Source: Novosphingobium sp. (lineage in GTDB: Bacteria > Pseudomonadota > Alphaproteobacteria > Sphingomonadales > Sphingomonadaceae). Taken from it: DNA of 61,217 bases. The notes below the pieces were generated by a model that was not told the DNA's origin, did no database searches, and saw nothing but the letters and a program-made list of their open reading frames with translations. Shown piece by piece: positions 52,747 through 61,217 of the stretch (its first letter is position 1; every line of letters starts with the position of its first letter). The translations under genes and the position numbers were made by a program. The DNA lies in assembly GCF_020852455.1 (NCBI RefSeq), contig NZ_JADZAT010000003.1:1-61217 (forward strand). The letters are read 5' to 3'.

Positions 52747-53409
52747 TTGGACAAGACTGTCGAGATCGTGATCCTGGCTATGGTCGCGGCCTTTCTGGGC
52801 CTGCGGCTCTATTCCGTGCTGGGCCGCCGGGCCGAGCATGAGGAACAGCCGCGGCTTGAACCCAAGGCGGAACCCGCCCCGCGCGTGTCGGTGCCAGAAC
52901 TGACCGACCGCAATGGCAATGCCCCCGCCCCGCGCCAGATCGTTCCGGGTGTGACCCCGGCGATCGAACGCGGGCTCAAGGAAATCGCGGTTGCCGACAA
53001 GCGGTTCGATATCCTCTCGTTCCTTGAAGGTGCCAAGGGCGCTTACCGGATGGTGCTCGAAGCGTTCTGGAGCGGCGATCGCGAGGCGCTGGGCAACCTG
53101 TGCGACAAGGACGTGCTGGCAGCCTTCGATGCCGCGATTGCGGCCCGCGAGGCGGCGGGCGAAAAGCTTGAAAACCGGCTGGTGCGGATCACCGATGCAA
53201 CGATCGTGGCGGCCGCGCTGGAAGGCAAGGTTGCGCGGGTCAGCGTGCGCTTCGTCGCCGATATTGCTGCGGTAACGCGCAATGCGGCGGGCGAAGTGAT
53301 CGCCGGATCGCTGACCGATGCGATCGAGGCACGCGATCTGTGGACCTTCGCCCGCACGGTCGATGCCGCGACGCCCGACTGGCTGCTCGACGAAACCGAC
53401 GAGGCGTAA
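52747..53409 (+). CDS. Tim44/TimA family putative import-motor adaptor
   Basis: A 220-aa protein with one N-terminal membrane helix ('VEIVILAMVAAFLGLRLYSVLG') and a Tim44-like domain (about residues 85-215) with 'LKEIAVADKRFDILSFLEGAKGAYRMVLEAFWSGDREAL' and 'TFARTVDAATPDWLLDET'. Alphaproteobacterial TimA is the relative of mitochondrial Tim44; its bacterial task is not settled. Start is TTG 52747 behind GCAGGGA. Its stop overlaps the mltA ATG (TAATG). secB being divergent suits an export-related neighbourhood. Confidence 0.9.
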   Translation: MDKTVEIVILAMVAAFLGLRLYSVLGRRAEHEEQPRLEPKAEPAPRVSVPELTDRNGNAPAPRQIVPGVTPAIERGLKEIAVADKRFDILSFLEGAKGAYRMVLEAFWSGDREALGNLCDKDVLAAFDAAIAAREAAGEKLENRLVRITDATIVAAALEGKVARVSVRFVADIAAVTRNAAGEVIAGSLTDAIEARDLWTFARTVDAATPDWLLDETDEA

Positions 53410-54599
53410 TGCTCAGTCGGGGGCGCAGGCTGGCTGCACTTGCGCCGGTGCTGCTGCTGGCCAGCTGCGTGCGCCTGATCCCCGAAGGCACGCCCACCAC
53501 GCCCACTCCGCCGCCGGCTGCACCCGCCACTGCGGCGCAGATCGGGCTTAGCGCCGGGCCGGCCATCTCCAGCCTCAAACTGAACGATGCCGATGCGCGC
53601 GGCGCGCTGGCGGCTTTCAAGGCCAGCTGCCCGCGCCTGCAAAGCCGCGAGGACGCTTCGGGCCTGACCACCGGGGCCGACTGGAATGGGCCCTGCGATG
53701 CCGCCGCCACCTGGCCAGCCGCGCAAGCCCGGCGGTTCTTCGAAACCTGGTTCGAAACCGCCCGGCTGGGCGATGGCAAGGCTTTCGTCACCGGCTATTT
53801 CGAACCCGAGATCGCCGGGGTCCGCACCCGCCAGACCGGGTTCGACGTGCCGGTCTATGCCCTGCCGCCCGATCTGGTCCGCGCAGCGCCGGGTGACGCG
53901 CTGCCCAACGACAAGGGCGTGCTGCCGCTGGGCCGCTATGATGCCGAGGGCAAGTTCGTGCCCTACTACGATCGCGGCGAGATCGAGGACGGGGCCTTGA
54001 TGGGCCGCAAGCTGGAGATCGCCTGGGCGGCGGACCCGGCTGAGCTGTTCTTCCTCCAGGTTCAGGGTTCAGGCCGGTTGCGCGCACCCGATGGCACGGT
54101 GCTGCGGATCGGTTATGCCGGGCAGAACGGCCATCCCTATACCGGAATCGGCGGGGTGATGCGCCAGCGCGGACTGCTGGGCAGCGGGCCGGGGCAATAT
54201 TCGGGCTCGATGCAGGGGATCCTGCAATACATCGCCGACCAGCCCGAAGCCGGCAAGGCGCTGATGCGCGAAAACAAGAGCTATGTCTTCTTCAGGGAAA
54301 CCGGAGTCGATGGCCCCTATGGATCGCTGGGCGTGGCGGTGCGTGCGCGTGACAGCGCGGCGGCCGATCCGGCCTTTACCCCGCTGGGCGCGCCGGTGTT
54401 CCTGACGCTCGACCGCAGCGAGGCGAGCGGGCTGTGGGTCGCGCAGGATACCGGCGGGGCGATCAAGGGACCCAACCGGTTCGACAGTTTCTGGGGCGCA
54501 GGCGCCGAAGCCAGGCTGATCGCCGGCGGAATGAGCGCTCGCGGCGATGCCCTGTTGCTGCTGCCCAAGGGCACGGTCCAGCGCCATCCGGTGCGCTGA
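53409..54599 (+). CDS. mltA: MltA membrane-bound lytic murein transglycosylase
   Basis: A 396-aa lipoprotein (lipobox 'LLASCVR') that cleaves peptidoglycan glycan strands. MltA domain with 'FVTGYFEPEIAGVRTRQTGFDVPVYALP', 'LFFLQVQGSGRLRAPDGTVLRIGYAGQNGHPYTGIG', and a 3D domain ending 'WVAQDTGGAIKGPNRFDSFWG', which holds the catalytic Asp. ATG 53409 follows directly from timA, and the smr gene starts in its stop. Confidence 0.95.
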   Translation: MLSRGRRLAALAPVLLLASCVRLIPEGTPTTPTPPPAAPATAAQIGLSAGPAISSLKLNDADARGALAAFKASCPRLQSREDASGLTTGADWNGPCDAAATWPAAQARRFFETWFETARLGDGKAFVTGYFEPEIAGVRTRQTGFDVPVYALPPDLVRAAPGDALPNDKGVLPLGRYDAEGKFVPYYDRGEIEDGALMGRKLEIAWAADPAELFFLQVQGSGRLRAPDGTVLRIGYAGQNGHPYTGIGGVMRQRGLLGSGPGQYSGSMQGILQYIADQPEAGKALMRENKSYVFFRETGVDGPYGSLGVAVRARDSAAADPAFTPLGAPVFLTLDRSEASGLWVAQDTGGAIKGPNRFDSFWGAGAEARLIAGGMSARGDALLLLPKGTVQRHPVR

Positions 54600-55168
54600 T
54601 GCGTCCGAGAAAGCTCAGCCGCGAAGAGGCCCGGGTCTGGGCCCAGGTCGCACGAACGGTGCAGCCGCTGCGCCCAACGCCGCCGCGGCAGGCCCAGCTC
54701 GAGGGCGGAACCCAGCCCGACCAGCCTCCCCCGCCCAAGGCCCGATCCTCGCAAAAACCGGCCCCTCAGCCTGCCGCGCCGCCGCCGGGCCCTGCCCCGG
54801 ATCGCAAGCGCCCGCTCGACGCGCACGGGCTTGACGCCTCGTGGGACAAGAAGCTGGCCCGGGCCGCGCTGCATCCCGATTTCACGCTCGACCTGCATGG
54901 CCATAGCCTTGATGCCGCGCATGCCCGGCTCGATCACGGATTGGCCCAGGCGCTGGCGCTGGGCGCGCGGCTGGTGCTGGTGATTACCGGGCTGCCGCGC
55001 CCCAGCGAGGCCGCCGACCGCGGCCAGCGGCGCGGCGCGATCCGCGCCAAGATCATGGACTGGATCGAGCTTGGCCCCCATGCCAGCCGGATCGCCGCAG
55101 TGCGTCCGGCGCATCGCCGCCACGGCGGGGCCGGCGCGCTCTATCTGGTCATGAAAAAGCCGCGCTGA
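54599..55168 (+). CDS. Smr-domain protein
   Basis: A 189-aa protein with a Pro/Ala-rich linker (residues 25-75) and a C-terminal Smr (small MutS-related) domain: 'FTLDLHGHSLDAAHARLDHGLAQALALGARLVLVITGLP' and 'VRPAHRRHGGAGALYLVM'. Smr domains often act as endonucleases on DNA or RNA; here the GxG and HGH features are present but activity is inferred. Overlaps mltA by 1 nt (TGATG). Its last codons form half of the terminator for the opposite strand. Confidence 0.9.
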   Translation: MRPRKLSREEARVWAQVARTVQPLRPTPPRQAQLEGGTQPDQPPPPKARSSQKPAPQPAAPPPGPAPDRKRPLDAHGLDASWDKKLARAALHPDFTLDLHGHSLDAAHARLDHGLAQALALGARLVLVITGLPRPSEAADRGQRRGAIRAKIMDWIELGPHASRIAAVRPAHRRHGGAGALYLVMKKPR

Positions 55169-55188
55169 ACCCGGTGGTCCAGCGCGGC
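55154..55188 (-). terminator. Rho-independent terminator of the TonB receptor gene
   Basis: On the minus strand GCCGCGCTG pairs with CAGCGCGGC (9 bp, 55188-55159), followed by TTTTT (55158-55154), 33 nt after the receptor stop. The element lies partly inside the 3' end of the convergent smr gene. A smaller AGCCCC/GGGGCT dyad precedes it at about 55195-55208. Confidence 0.8.
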
Positions 55189-55220
55189 CAAGGTAGCCCC
55201 AAGGGGCTTGGAGAACGCGT

Positions 55221-57536
55221 TTAGAAGTTGACGCTGGCAGTCACGAAGACCTGGCGCGGATTGCCATAGAAAGTGGTCAGGACCCCTTCCTTGCCCAGCG
55301 ATGAAACCATCGGGGTGATGATGTCCCCGGTCAGCGGATTGGCTGCCATGTAGGTATAGCCCGAAGTGCGATAGCGCTTGTCGGTCAGGTTCTTGCCATA
55401 GACCCCCAGCGACCAGCGGCCACCCTGGGCACGATAGACCAGGCTGGCATCGAACAGCTGGTAGGCCGGCTGGTCGAGATAGGGGTTGGCGACCTCGAAC
55501 TGGTAGGTCTTGCTCTTGAACGACATGCCCCCGCCCAGGCTCAGCGTGCCATCGGCCAGCGGCATCGCCCAGTCGATATTGGCACTGCCCGACCAGGCCG
55601 GGGTGTTCTGGACGTGGCGATAGGGCGCCACTTCGGTCGGGGTGGAAGCGACGTTGCTGATGTAGGTGAGGTACTTGGCGTCGATGTAACCCAACGAGCC
55701 CGACAGGGTCAGCGTGCCGCTTTCGCCATCGATCAGCTTGGCCCGGCCTTCGAATTCGAAGCCCTTCATCCGCGCCTTGCCGGCGTTGGAAACCACCCCG
55801 CAGAAGGTATCGACCAGGCCCACCCGGCAGGCGACCGAGCCGGGGATCTGGACGTCCTTGTAGTCCATCCAGAACGCTGCCGTGGCGATATAGAGCCGGC
55901 GATCGAGCAGGTTGGCCTTGAAGCCCACTTCATAGCTGTCGACCTTTTCAGGCTTGAAGCTGAGGAAATCGGCCTGGCTGACGCCCACCGGCGCATTGGC
56001 GCCAACCCCGCGCGGATCGAACCCGCCGCCCTTGAAGCCCTGCGAGTAGGACGCGTAGATCGTCGTATCGCTGTCCGGCTTGAACGCCAGGCTGGCCTTG
56101 GGCGTGAACTTGGTGAAGCTTTTCGATCCGGTCATGTTGGTCTGCGGACCGCCGAAGGCGGTGCCGGTGGTACCGAACACCGGATTGCCGCCCAGCAGGT
56201 AGTTCTGGCGCAGGACATAGCCGTCACGCTTGTCCCAGGTGTAGCGCCCGCCCACCGACAGGCTCAGCTGGTCGGTGAAATCGTAAGTGAAGTCGGCAAA
56301 ACCGGCCATCGTTTCGGTGCTGATGTCAGCATTGGTGAAGGCGGTCAGCCCCGGAAACAGCACGTTGGACGTGTACAGCCGCACTTCGAACTGGGTCAGC
56401 GCGCTGGCATCGAGATAGTAGAACCCGACCAGCCCGTTGAGCTTGCCCACGCTGATCAACGCCTGCAGTTCCTGGCTGAACTGGCGGTTGCGATAGATCC
56501 CCGGAACGTCAACGTCGATCGCCGGCAGCGCATCGAAATCGATCGGGGTCAGCGAATCGTCCTTGCGATAGGCGGTGATCGAACGCAGCGTCAGCCAGTC
56601 GTTCGGTTTGCCTTCCAGGAACAGCGACATGCCCCAGGCCTTGACGTCCTGCTTGGGGGTGTTGAGCCCGCCCTGCGTATCATAGACATTGGCCAACACC
56701 GGCGTGCCCGACAGCATGCCCGGCACCATCCGGTGGCCGTTGCGCGGGTTCGACTTGTCGTGGGTGAAATCGCCCGAGAGCCGCGCGAAAATATCGCTGC
56801 CGTGCACTTCAATCGTGCCGCGCCCGGCAAGCACGTTCTTGTCATAGTTGTCGAGCCCGGTGGTCAGGTTCTTGCCGAACCCGTCGCGGGTCAGCTTGGC
56901 CAGCGCGCCGCCGATCCGCAGCACGCCATCCGAACCCAGCGGCGCCGAGGCGCTGATCACCCCGTCGGCCTGGTTGTAGCTACCATAGGTGGCGCGCAGC
57001 GCCAGGTGCGGCTTGTCGTCCAGCCGCTTGGTCACGTACTTGACCGCACCGCCCACGGTGTTGCGGCCATAGAGCGTGCCCTGCGGCCCGCGCAGCACTT
57101 CGATCCGCTGGACATCATAGATATCCAGCACGGCGGCCTGCGGACGGTTGAGGTAAACGTCGTCGAGATAGATCCCCACGCCCTGTTCAAAGCCCGAAAC
57201 CGGATCCTGCTGACCCACGCCGCGAATAAAGGCCGAAAGGGTCGAATTGGTCGCGCGGCTGTTTTCCAGGGTCACATTGGGCACGGTCTCGGCCAGCGCG
57301 GTGATATCGCCGGCACCCTTGGCGGCGAGCTGATCGCCCGACAGCGCGGTAATCGCGATCGGAACCGAAATCAGGCTTTCTTCGCGGCGGCGTGCGGTGA
57401 CGACGATTTCGCCGCTGTCGGCATCATCGGCTTCGGCGGCCTGAGCGCCATCCTGTGCATGGGCCGGCAGGGCGGTCAGGCTGAACAGCGCGCTGGCCAG
57501 CAGCGAGGTGCGGGTAAGCAGGGTACGGGTGCGCAT
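55221..57536 (-). CDS. TonB-dependent outer-membrane receptor
   Basis: A 771-aa receptor. Signal peptide ends near 'LPAHAQ', followed by a TonB box-like 'EIVVTARRREE', a plug domain ('AIRGVGQ'-type segment with 'VEVLRGPQGTLYGRNTVGGAVKYVT'), and a beta-barrel ending in '...FVTASVNF' with the C-terminal Phe. This is the common sphingomonad class for catechol-type siderophores, vitamins or aromatic/sugar compounds; the ligand cannot be told. ATG 57536 has GGGAGGAG. A divergent TetR gene probably controls it. Confidence 0.93.
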   Translation of the reverse strand: MRTRTLLTRTSLLASALFSLTALPAHAQDGAQAAEADDADSGEIVVTARRREESLISVPIAITALSGDQLAAKGAGDITALAETVPNVTLENSRATNSTLSAFIRGVGQQDPVSGFEQGVGIYLDDVYLNRPQAAVLDIYDVQRIEVLRGPQGTLYGRNTVGGAVKYVTKRLDDKPHLALRATYGSYNQADGVISASAPLGSDGVLRIGGALAKLTRDGFGKNLTTGLDNYDKNVLAGRGTIEVHGSDIFARLSGDFTHDKSNPRNGHRMVPGMLSGTPVLANVYDTQGGLNTPKQDVKAWGMSLFLEGKPNDWLTLRSITAYRKDDSLTPIDFDALPAIDVDVPGIYRNRQFSQELQALISVGKLNGLVGFYYLDASALTQFEVRLYTSNVLFPGLTAFTNADISTETMAGFADFTYDFTDQLSLSVGGRYTWDKRDGYVLRQNYLLGGNPVFGTTGTAFGGPQTNMTGSKSFTKFTPKASLAFKPDSDTTIYASYSQGFKGGGFDPRGVGANAPVGVSQADFLSFKPEKVDSYEVGFKANLLDRRLYIATAAFWMDYKDVQIPGSVACRVGLVDTFCGVVSNAGKARMKGFEFEGRAKLIDGESGTLTLSGSLGYIDAKYLTYISNVASTPTEVAPYRHVQNTPAWSGSANIDWAMPLADGTLSLGGGMSFKSKTYQFEVANPYLDQPAYQLFDASLVYRAQGGRWSLGVYGKNLTDKRYRTSGYTYMAANPLTGDIITPMVSSLGKEGVLTTFYGNPRQVFVTASVNF

Positions 57537-57607
57537 CACGGGTCTCCTCCCAGGAATTCCATCCGCCCGCCGCCATTGCGGCAGGCCTCCGATCGCCGCT
57601 TATATAA

Positions 57608-57629
57608 AAGTTGAACCAACTTTCAACTT
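57608..57629. promoter_or_regulatory. Inverted repeats between TonB receptor and TetR genes
   Basis: AAGTTG-AAC-CAACTT (57608-57622) is a perfect inverted repeat, and AAGTTGA (57608-57614) also pairs with TCAACTT (57623-57629). The site overlaps a TATATA-type tract (57601-57606). This is the likely operator of the adjacent TetR protein, controlling both genes. Confidence 0.6.
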
Positions 57630-57661
57630 CGTTATGCTTGCATCGAACACAAGGAGCGTGA

Positions 57662-58342
57662 ATGGTGCTGAAACGTGGCCGAATTGCCACAGCGACCCAG
57701 GGGGGAAAGGGGAAGCGCGTGGATGCCGTGAATACCGCCAGTCAGCTGCGCGAGCCCCGCACCGAGCGCGGACGCCGCACCCAGCGCGCGGTCCTGGATG
57801 CCGCTGCGGCCGAATTCGGTGAAAAGGGTTTTCACGAAAGCTCGATCGTTTCGATCACGATCCGCGCCGGCGTGGCGCTGGGCAGTTTCTACACCTATTT
57901 CGAATCGAAGGAGGCGCTGTTCAAGGCGCTGGTCCAGGACATGAGCGGGCGGGTGCGCGATCACGTTGCCCCGGTGCTGGGCGCGCATGCCGGCGGCGCG
58001 ATTGCGGCCGAAGGTGTGGCCTTGCACGCCTTTCTGGAATTCGCCCGCGAGCACAAGGAAATCTACCGGATCATCGACGAAGCCGAATTCGTCGCCCCGG
58101 AAGACTGGCGCGCCCACTACCTCAACACCGCCGCGCGTATTCTTGAACGCCTGCAGGCAGCCCATGCCAAGGGCGAACTGGGCGTCGAACCGTGCGAGGC
58201 CCACGCCTGGGCGATCATGGGGATGAACGTGTTCCTGGGGCTGCGGTTCGGGGTGATGGACACCGGTGCCGATCTGGGTGAGGTGGCACGGGCGGCGAAC
58301 GATCTGCTGCAGGATGGGCTGGGCTTGTCCGGCAGCGACTGA
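57662..58342 (+). CDS. TetR/AcrR family transcriptional regulator
   Basis: A 226-aa regulator with a long basic N-terminal extension (residues 1-38) before the TetR HTH: 'RTQRAVLDAAAAEFGEKGFHESSIVSITIRAGVALGSFYTYFESKEALFKALV'. The C-terminal domain (about 95-220) is helical and should bind a small ligand. ATG 57662 lies behind AAGGAG. Divergent from the TonB receptor gene, 125 nt apart, with an inverted repeat in between. Confidence 0.93.
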   Translation: MVLKRGRIATATQGGKGKRVDAVNTASQLREPRTERGRRTQRAVLDAAAAEFGEKGFHESSIVSITIRAGVALGSFYTYFESKEALFKALVQDMSGRVRDHVAPVLGAHAGGAIAAEGVALHAFLEFAREHKEIYRIIDEAEFVAPEDWRAHYLNTAARILERLQAAHAKGELGVEPCEAHAWAIMGMNVFLGLRFGVMDTGADLGEVARAANDLLQDGLGLSGSD

Positions 58343-58622
58343 CCGCCTTTCCTACTTGGCCGTAATCTGCCTTAACCTTGGCGATGCGCCTGCCTTTGCC
58401 CCGCCTCGGATCCAGCGGAAACGCTTCGTTGCAAAAGTCACACCCACGCCGCCGGGTGTACGATTGCTGTGCTGCCGCGCAGCCGCAGGTTCCGCAGAAA
58501 AGCGCGGCTTTGCCCAAGGCGGCAGTCGGGCACCGCCGGAAGGTCACACTTTTCATATCTCCATTCGGTGTCCACTGCCCCCGCCCCAACAATCGCAATG
58601 ACTTTCCCCGCCGCCCCCGCTA

Positions 58623-60155
58623 ATGGCGCCACCCATGTCCAATCGCCGCACCTTTGCCATCATTTCCCACCCCGACGCGGGCAAGACCACGCTGACCGAA
58701 AAGCTGCTGCTGCAGGGCGGCGCAATCCACCTGGCCGGGCAGGTCAAGGCACGTGGGCAAGCGCGGCGGGCGCGGTCGGACTGGATGAAGATCGAGCAGC
58801 AGCGCGGGATCTCGGTCACCAGCTCGGTGATGACTTTCGAGAAGGACGGGATTACCTTCAACCTGCTCGACACCCCGGGGCACGAGGACTTTTCTGAAGA
58901 CACCTATCGCACGCTGACCGCGGTGGATTCGGCGATCATGGTGATCGACGCCGCCAAGGGGATCGAGCCGCAGACCCGCAAGCTGTTCGAGGTCTGCCGG
59001 CTGCGGTCGGTGCCGATCATCACCTTTGTTAACAAGGTTGACCGCGAAGGGCGGTCGGTATTCGAAACGCTGGACGAGGTGGCCGATGCGCTGGCGCTCG
59101 ATGTGGTGCCGATGTCGTGGCCGATCGGGATGGGCGGCGAGTTCAAGGGTGTGCTCGACTTCGCAACCAACACGATCAGCCGTCCCGAAGGCGACAGCCG
59201 CGAATTTCTGGGCACGATCACCCCGGCCGAAGGCATTCCCGAGGAGGTGGCCGAGGAGATCGAGCTGGCCCAGGCCGGCTATCCCGAATTCGACGAGGAG
59301 GCCTATCGCCACGGCGACATGACCCCGGTCTATTTCGGATCGGCGCTCAAGAATTTCGGCGTGGCAGAACTGATCGATGCAATTGCCCGCTATGCCCCGC
59401 CGCCGCGCCCGCAACCTTCCGAAAGCGGCGAAATTGCGCCCGAGGGCAAGGAAGTGACCGGGTTCATTTTCAAGGTCCAGGCCAACATGGACCCGATGCA
59501 CCGTGACCGGATCGCTTTCATGCGGCTGGTTTCGGGCACCTTCAAGCGCGGGATGAAGCTGACCCCATCGGCGCTGGGCAAACCGGTGGCGATCCATTCG
59601 CCGATCCTGTTCTTTGCCCAGGACCGCGAAATCGCCGACACCGCCGAGCCGGGTGACATCATCGGCATTCCCAACCACGGCACGCTGCGGGTGGGCGATA
59701 CCTTGAGCGAGAACAACAAGGTCCGCTTCACCGGGCTGCCCAATTTCGCGCCGGAAATCCTGCGCCGGGTCGCGCTGAAGGACCCGACCAAGACCAAGCA
59801 GCTCAGGAAGGCGCTGGATGACCTGTCCGAAGAGGGCGTGATCCAGGTGTTCTATCCCGAGATCGGCAGCCAGTGGATCGTCGGCGTGGTCGGCCAGCTG
59901 CAACTCGACGTGCTGATCAGCCGGCTTGAGGCCGAGTACAAGGTCGCAGCCATGCTTGAGGCCGCCCCGTTCGATACCGCGCGCTGGCTGAAGGGCAGCG
60001 ACGCCGCGCTCAAGGCCTTTGCCGATTTCAACAAGTCGAACCTGGCCAAGGACCGTGATGGCGATCCGGTGTTCATGGCACGATCGGCCTGGGATGTGGG
60101 CTACCAGCAGGAAAAGAACCCCGATCTGGCCTTCTCGGCGACCAAGGAGCGCTAA
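58623..60155 (+). CDS. prfC: Peptide chain release factor 3
   Basis: A 510-aa GTPase that recycles RF1/RF2 after translation termination. G1 'SHPDAGKTTLTEKLL', the RF3-specific 'GQARRARSDWMKIEQQRGISVTSSVMTF', G3 'DTPGHEDF' and G4 'NKVDREGR', then domains II and III. ATG 58635 (four codons later) is an equally plausible start; neither has a clear ribosome site. The 280-nt spacer upstream holds no gene I can support. Slightly shorter than the E. coli protein. Confidence 0.95.
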   Translation: MAPPMSNRRTFAIISHPDAGKTTLTEKLLLQGGAIHLAGQVKARGQARRARSDWMKIEQQRGISVTSSVMTFEKDGITFNLLDTPGHEDFSEDTYRTLTAVDSAIMVIDAAKGIEPQTRKLFEVCRLRSVPIITFVNKVDREGRSVFETLDEVADALALDVVPMSWPIGMGGEFKGVLDFATNTISRPEGDSREFLGTITPAEGIPEEVAEEIELAQAGYPEFDEEAYRHGDMTPVYFGSALKNFGVAELIDAIARYAPPPRPQPSESGEIAPEGKEVTGFIFKVQANMDPMHRDRIAFMRLVSGTFKRGMKLTPSALGKPVAIHSPILFFAQDREIADTAEPGDIIGIPNHGTLRVGDTLSENNKVRFTGLPNFAPEILRRVALKDPTKTKQLRKALDDLSEEGVIQVFYPEIGSQWIVGVVGQLQLDVLISRLEAEYKVAAMLEAAPFDTARWLKGSDAALKAFADFNKSNLAKDRDGDPVFMARSAWDVGYQQEKNPDLAFSATKER

Positions 60156-60161
60156 GGCCAG

Positions 60162-60866
60162 GTGGAACTCACCTTCGCCACCTACAACATCCACAAGGCG
60201 GTTGGGCTCGACCGCCGGCGCGATCCCGACCGGATCATCGCCGTGCTGAACGAACTCGACGCCGATGTGCTGGCCCTGCAGGAAGCCGACCGGCGGATCG
60301 GCCGGCGCGAGAGCGTGCTGCCGCTTGAACACATCGAGGAATACACCCCCTACCGCCCGGTGCCGCTCAACCACCGTCCGCATTCGCTGGGCTGGCATGG
60401 CAATGCGCTGCTGGTGAAGCGCCATATCCGGGTGGCCGAAGCCGGGGTGGTCCCGCTGCCGGTGATCGAGCCGCGCGGGGCGATCCGCGCCGACCTGATT
60501 GCCGGGGGCCAGCGCCTTCGCGTGGTCGGCATGCACCTTGACCTGTCGGGCCTGCGCCGCCGCCAGCAGGTTCGCGCGATCCTGGCCCATATCGACCGCT
60601 GCGGCCACCCCTGCCCCACCGTGGCAATGGGCGATTGCAACGAATGGGGGCTGCACCGCGGCGCGCTGCGCGAATTCCACGCGCCCTGGCGGGTGCTGGC
60701 GCCGGGCCGCAGCTTCCCCTCACGCCGCCCGCTGGCCGCGCTCGACCGGATCGCGGTTTCGCCGGACTGGCAGCTGGCTGAAATGGCGGTCCACCACTCG
60801 CCGCTATCCGCGCAGGCATCGGACCACCTGCCGGTCTGGGCTCGGCTGGAGCTGCCTAAAAAATAG
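60162..60866 (+). CDS. Endonuclease/exonuclease/phosphatase family protein
   Basis: A 234-aa protein of the DNase I-like fold: 'FATYNIHKAVGLDRRRDPDRI', 'DVLALQEADRRIG' with the metal-binding Glu, 'GDCNEW' with Asp/Asn, and 'SDHLPVWARLEL' with the catalytic Asp-His pair. Substrate could be DNA, RNA or a phospholipid headgroup. GTG start, 6 nt after prfC, so probably co-transcribed. Confidence 0.9.
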   Translation: MELTFATYNIHKAVGLDRRRDPDRIIAVLNELDADVLALQEADRRIGRRESVLPLEHIEEYTPYRPVPLNHRPHSLGWHGNALLVKRHIRVAEAGVVPLPVIEPRGAIRADLIAGGQRLRVVGMHLDLSGLRRRQQVRAILAHIDRCGHPCPTVAMGDCNEWGLHRGALREFHAPWRVLAPGRSFPSRRPLAALDRIAVSPDWQLAEMAVHHSPLSAQASDHLPVWARLELPKK

Positions 60867-60952
60867 GCAGGTGTGCAAGTTTCGAGCGCCGGGCCGTTAG
60901 TATATGAAAGTTCATTTCCTCTAGATTGCTGAATCCGCTGCAAAATTGCCGT

Positions 60953-60969
60953 TTGGCACGGCCCTTGCT
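60953..60969 (+). promoter_or_regulatory. Sigma-54 promoter of the P-II gene
   Basis: TTGGCACGGCCCTTGCT matches the sigma-54 consensus YTGGCACGRNNNTTGCW at every defined position, with GG and GC at the -24/-12 spacing. Transcription should begin near 60980, about 40 nt upstream of the P-II ATG. Nitrogen control by NtrC is the usual partner and would need enhancer sites upstream. Confidence 0.88.
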
Positions 60970-61003
60970 GCATGTGCGAAGCCGGCATGGTGCCGGTGCA
61001 TGA

Positions 61004-61217
<214 letters not shown>

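Noticed and set aside
55614..57614. A 666-codon open frame on the plus strand across the TonB receptor
   Set aside because: Shadow frame of the receptor. Composition is low-complexity and there is no ribosome site.
58620..60680. A 686-codon minus-strand frame across prfC
   Set aside because: Antisense to release factor 3 and the following phosphatase-family gene, both strongly supported by motifs.

Overview
The window is a high-GC chromosomal segment of an alphaproteobacterium, most likely Sphingomonadales (Novosphingobium or Erythrobacteraceae type). Evidence is the 5' end of a 16S rRNA gene at the left edge, a glutathione-type Atm1 exporter that matches the Novosphingobium aromaticivorans protein residue by residue in its ligand pocket, a TonB-dependent receptor with a divergent TetR gene, COQ9, a ubiquinol-cytochrome c chaperone, TimA, EipA/DUF1134 and bifunctional CysNC. 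No genus can be proved from the sequence alone.

Layout. 1-835: partial 16S rRNA (minus strand) with its leader and a promoter with an AT-rich UP-like element. 836-5084: a small surface-polysaccharide group (two or three glycosyltransferases and a Wzx-like flippase). 5192-13576: a two-lobed retropepsin-like protein, Atm1, an M16 protease, HslUV and BamE. 13733-27701: mostly housekeeping genes (bc1 chaperone, YceD, SSB, FeoAB, COQ9, SCO, YcgN, YgjP-like metalloprotease, RibD-RibE, aromatic/aspartate aminotransferase, DUF983, EipA), with two very small genes at 14789 (46 aa) and 26320 (31 aa). 27916-28008: tRNA-Ser(GCT).

27995-33395 is a compact 5.4-kb integrative element inserted into the 3' end of tRNA-Ser. 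It is bounded by a 16-bp att duplication and carries a 19-bp repeat just inside each end. It encodes a tyrosine integrase, an AT-rich putative exported protein whose start overlaps the integrase stop, a protein with an AT-hook-like motif, an AlpA/Xis-like HTH protein, a DUF3631 ATPase, a small ORF and, convergently, a small-terminase-like protein. The content resembles a reduced phage satellite.

33452-44837 is the metabolic highlight. A GlxA/CdhR-type regulator is divergent from a nine-gene tightly spaced operon: BKACE (CdhC), L-carnitine dehydrogenase fused to a thioesterase (CdhA), an NCS1 permease, an exported alpha/beta hydrolase, a second thioesterase, an acyl-CoA dehydrogenase, an ADP-forming-type acyl-CoA ligase and an enoyl-CoA hydratase. 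Read as a pathway, this could take gamma-butyrobetaine through CoA esters to L-carnitine, then 3-dehydrocarnitine and glycine betaine. A homocysteine S-methyltransferase-family gene lies next to it and could accept the betaine methyl group. The transporter class and ligase class are unusual for this pathway.

44932-48478 is the sulfate-assimilation operon cysD-cysNC-cysQ, ended by a clear terminator. 48540-61217 holds DUF4136, TrpS, MurJ, SecB, TimA, MltA, an Smr-domain protein, a TonB-dependent receptor/TetR divergent pair, release factor 3, an exo/endonuclease-phosphatase family protein, and the start of a P-II gene behind a full consensus sigma-54 promoter. I saw no CRISPR array, no insertion sequence and no riboswitch.
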